Source of the DNA: Casp-actino8 sp044358015
GTDB lineage: Bacteria > Actinomycetota > Acidimicrobiia > Acidimicrobiales > Ilumatobacteraceae
Assembly: GCA_044358015.1 (NCBI GenBank)
Contig: JBIKOO010000048.1
Span: 1 to 13,174, forward strand
Length of the DNA stretch: 13,174 nt
Reading direction: 5' to 3'
Below the pieces are notes generated by a model that saw only the letters and a list, made by a program, of their open reading frames with translations, did not search any database and was not told where the DNA came from. This document shows positions 12,992-13,174 of the stretch, one piece after another (positions within the stretch are counted from its first letter, which is position 1; the number at the start of each line of letters is the position of its first letter). The translations under genes and the position numbers were made by a program.

Positions 12992-13174
12992 TTACTCCGT
13001 CGCCAACGTTTTGTTTGACTTTGCTTCACCAATTTGTTCAGCGTCTGACTCTGCTTCAGCAGCCTTGCGAGCTGCTGCAGCTGATGCCATGAAGCCATCT
13101 TTGAATGACTGCACTGCAACACCGAGATCGTCAGCGATCTTCTTGGTACGAAGGTCGTTCAACAACGCACCGTG
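12992..13174 (-). CDS. atpA: F1 ATP synthase alpha subunit, C-terminal 60 residues (5' end beyond window)
   Basis: The open frame from the right edge encodes HGALLNDLRTKKIADDLGVAVQSFKDGFMASA followed by an Ala/Glu/Lys-rich tail ending KSNKTLATE and TAA. Its place directly upstream of atpG and the helical 'LLNDLRTKK...L...F...F' pattern identify it as the end of the alpha subunit, which is non-catalytic and forms the F1 hexamer with beta. The last 25 or so residues (AARKAAEAESDAEQIGEAK...) are a charged extension beyond the usual C-terminus, common in actinobacteria. The start and nucleotide-binding domain are outside the window. Confidence 0.85.
   Translation of the reverse strand, partial: HGALLNDLRTKKIADDLGVAVQSFKDGFMASAAAARKAAEAESDAEQIGEAKSNKTLATE

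Overview
The window looks like a chromosome segment from a mid-GC actinobacterium, most likely in or near Acidimicrobiia / Ilumatobacteraceae. This placement is an inference from gene content: a class II (GlpX) fructose-1,6-bisphosphatase, a PPOX-fold protein of the F420-binding type, surface proteins with Thr-rich stalks and LPxTG signals, an atpA-atpG-atpD-atpC operon, and many apparently leaderless genes. No rRNA marker is present to confirm it.

Layout. 1-2916 (minus strand): an S9 prolyl-oligopeptidase-type serine peptidase, then a small acidic protein made of two copies of one half-domain, then a protein with a C-terminal J-domain that runs off the left edge. 3044-4088 (minus): a perfect-hairpin terminator and a membrane-tethered surface protein with an LPETGG-plus-membrane-segment module at its N-terminus, a Thr/Ser stalk encoded by an 11-copy 9-bp tandem repeat, and a DUF1566-like C-terminal domain. 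4275-5261 (plus): glpX, ending in a terminator shared with the convergent 447-aa helical protein of unknown function (5303-6646, minus). 6858-6959 (plus): a 33-aa protein with two CPxC knuckles, bracketed by two copies of a dispersed hairpin element. 7016-8258: a divergently transcribed SDR oxidoreductase (minus) and PPOX-family protein (plus). 8333-9991 (minus): a secreted repeat protein with a normal C-terminal LPATG signal, probably an eight-bladed propeller with split closure. 10125-13174 (minus): atpC, atpD, atpG and the 3' end of atpA, one F1 operon with tight spacing.

Themes that cross gene boundaries: (1) a hairpin element with a 19-nt right arm occurs four times in about 3.4 kb, three times just beyond stop codons, with a paired (compensatory) change in one copy; (2) seven genes have a TANNNT -10 hexamer ending 6-7 nt before the start codon, implying leaderless mRNAs, while the two surface-protein genes and the inner atp genes have Shine-Dalgarno-like sequences; (3) both surface proteins carry LPxTG modules and Thr-rich stalks, but at opposite ends of the chain. 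No stretch longer than about 300 bases lacks a gene; the largest intergenic gaps (about 211, 197, 186 and 133 bp) hold promoters, terminators and the repeat element. No tRNA, rRNA, CRISPR array or transposase gene was seen.
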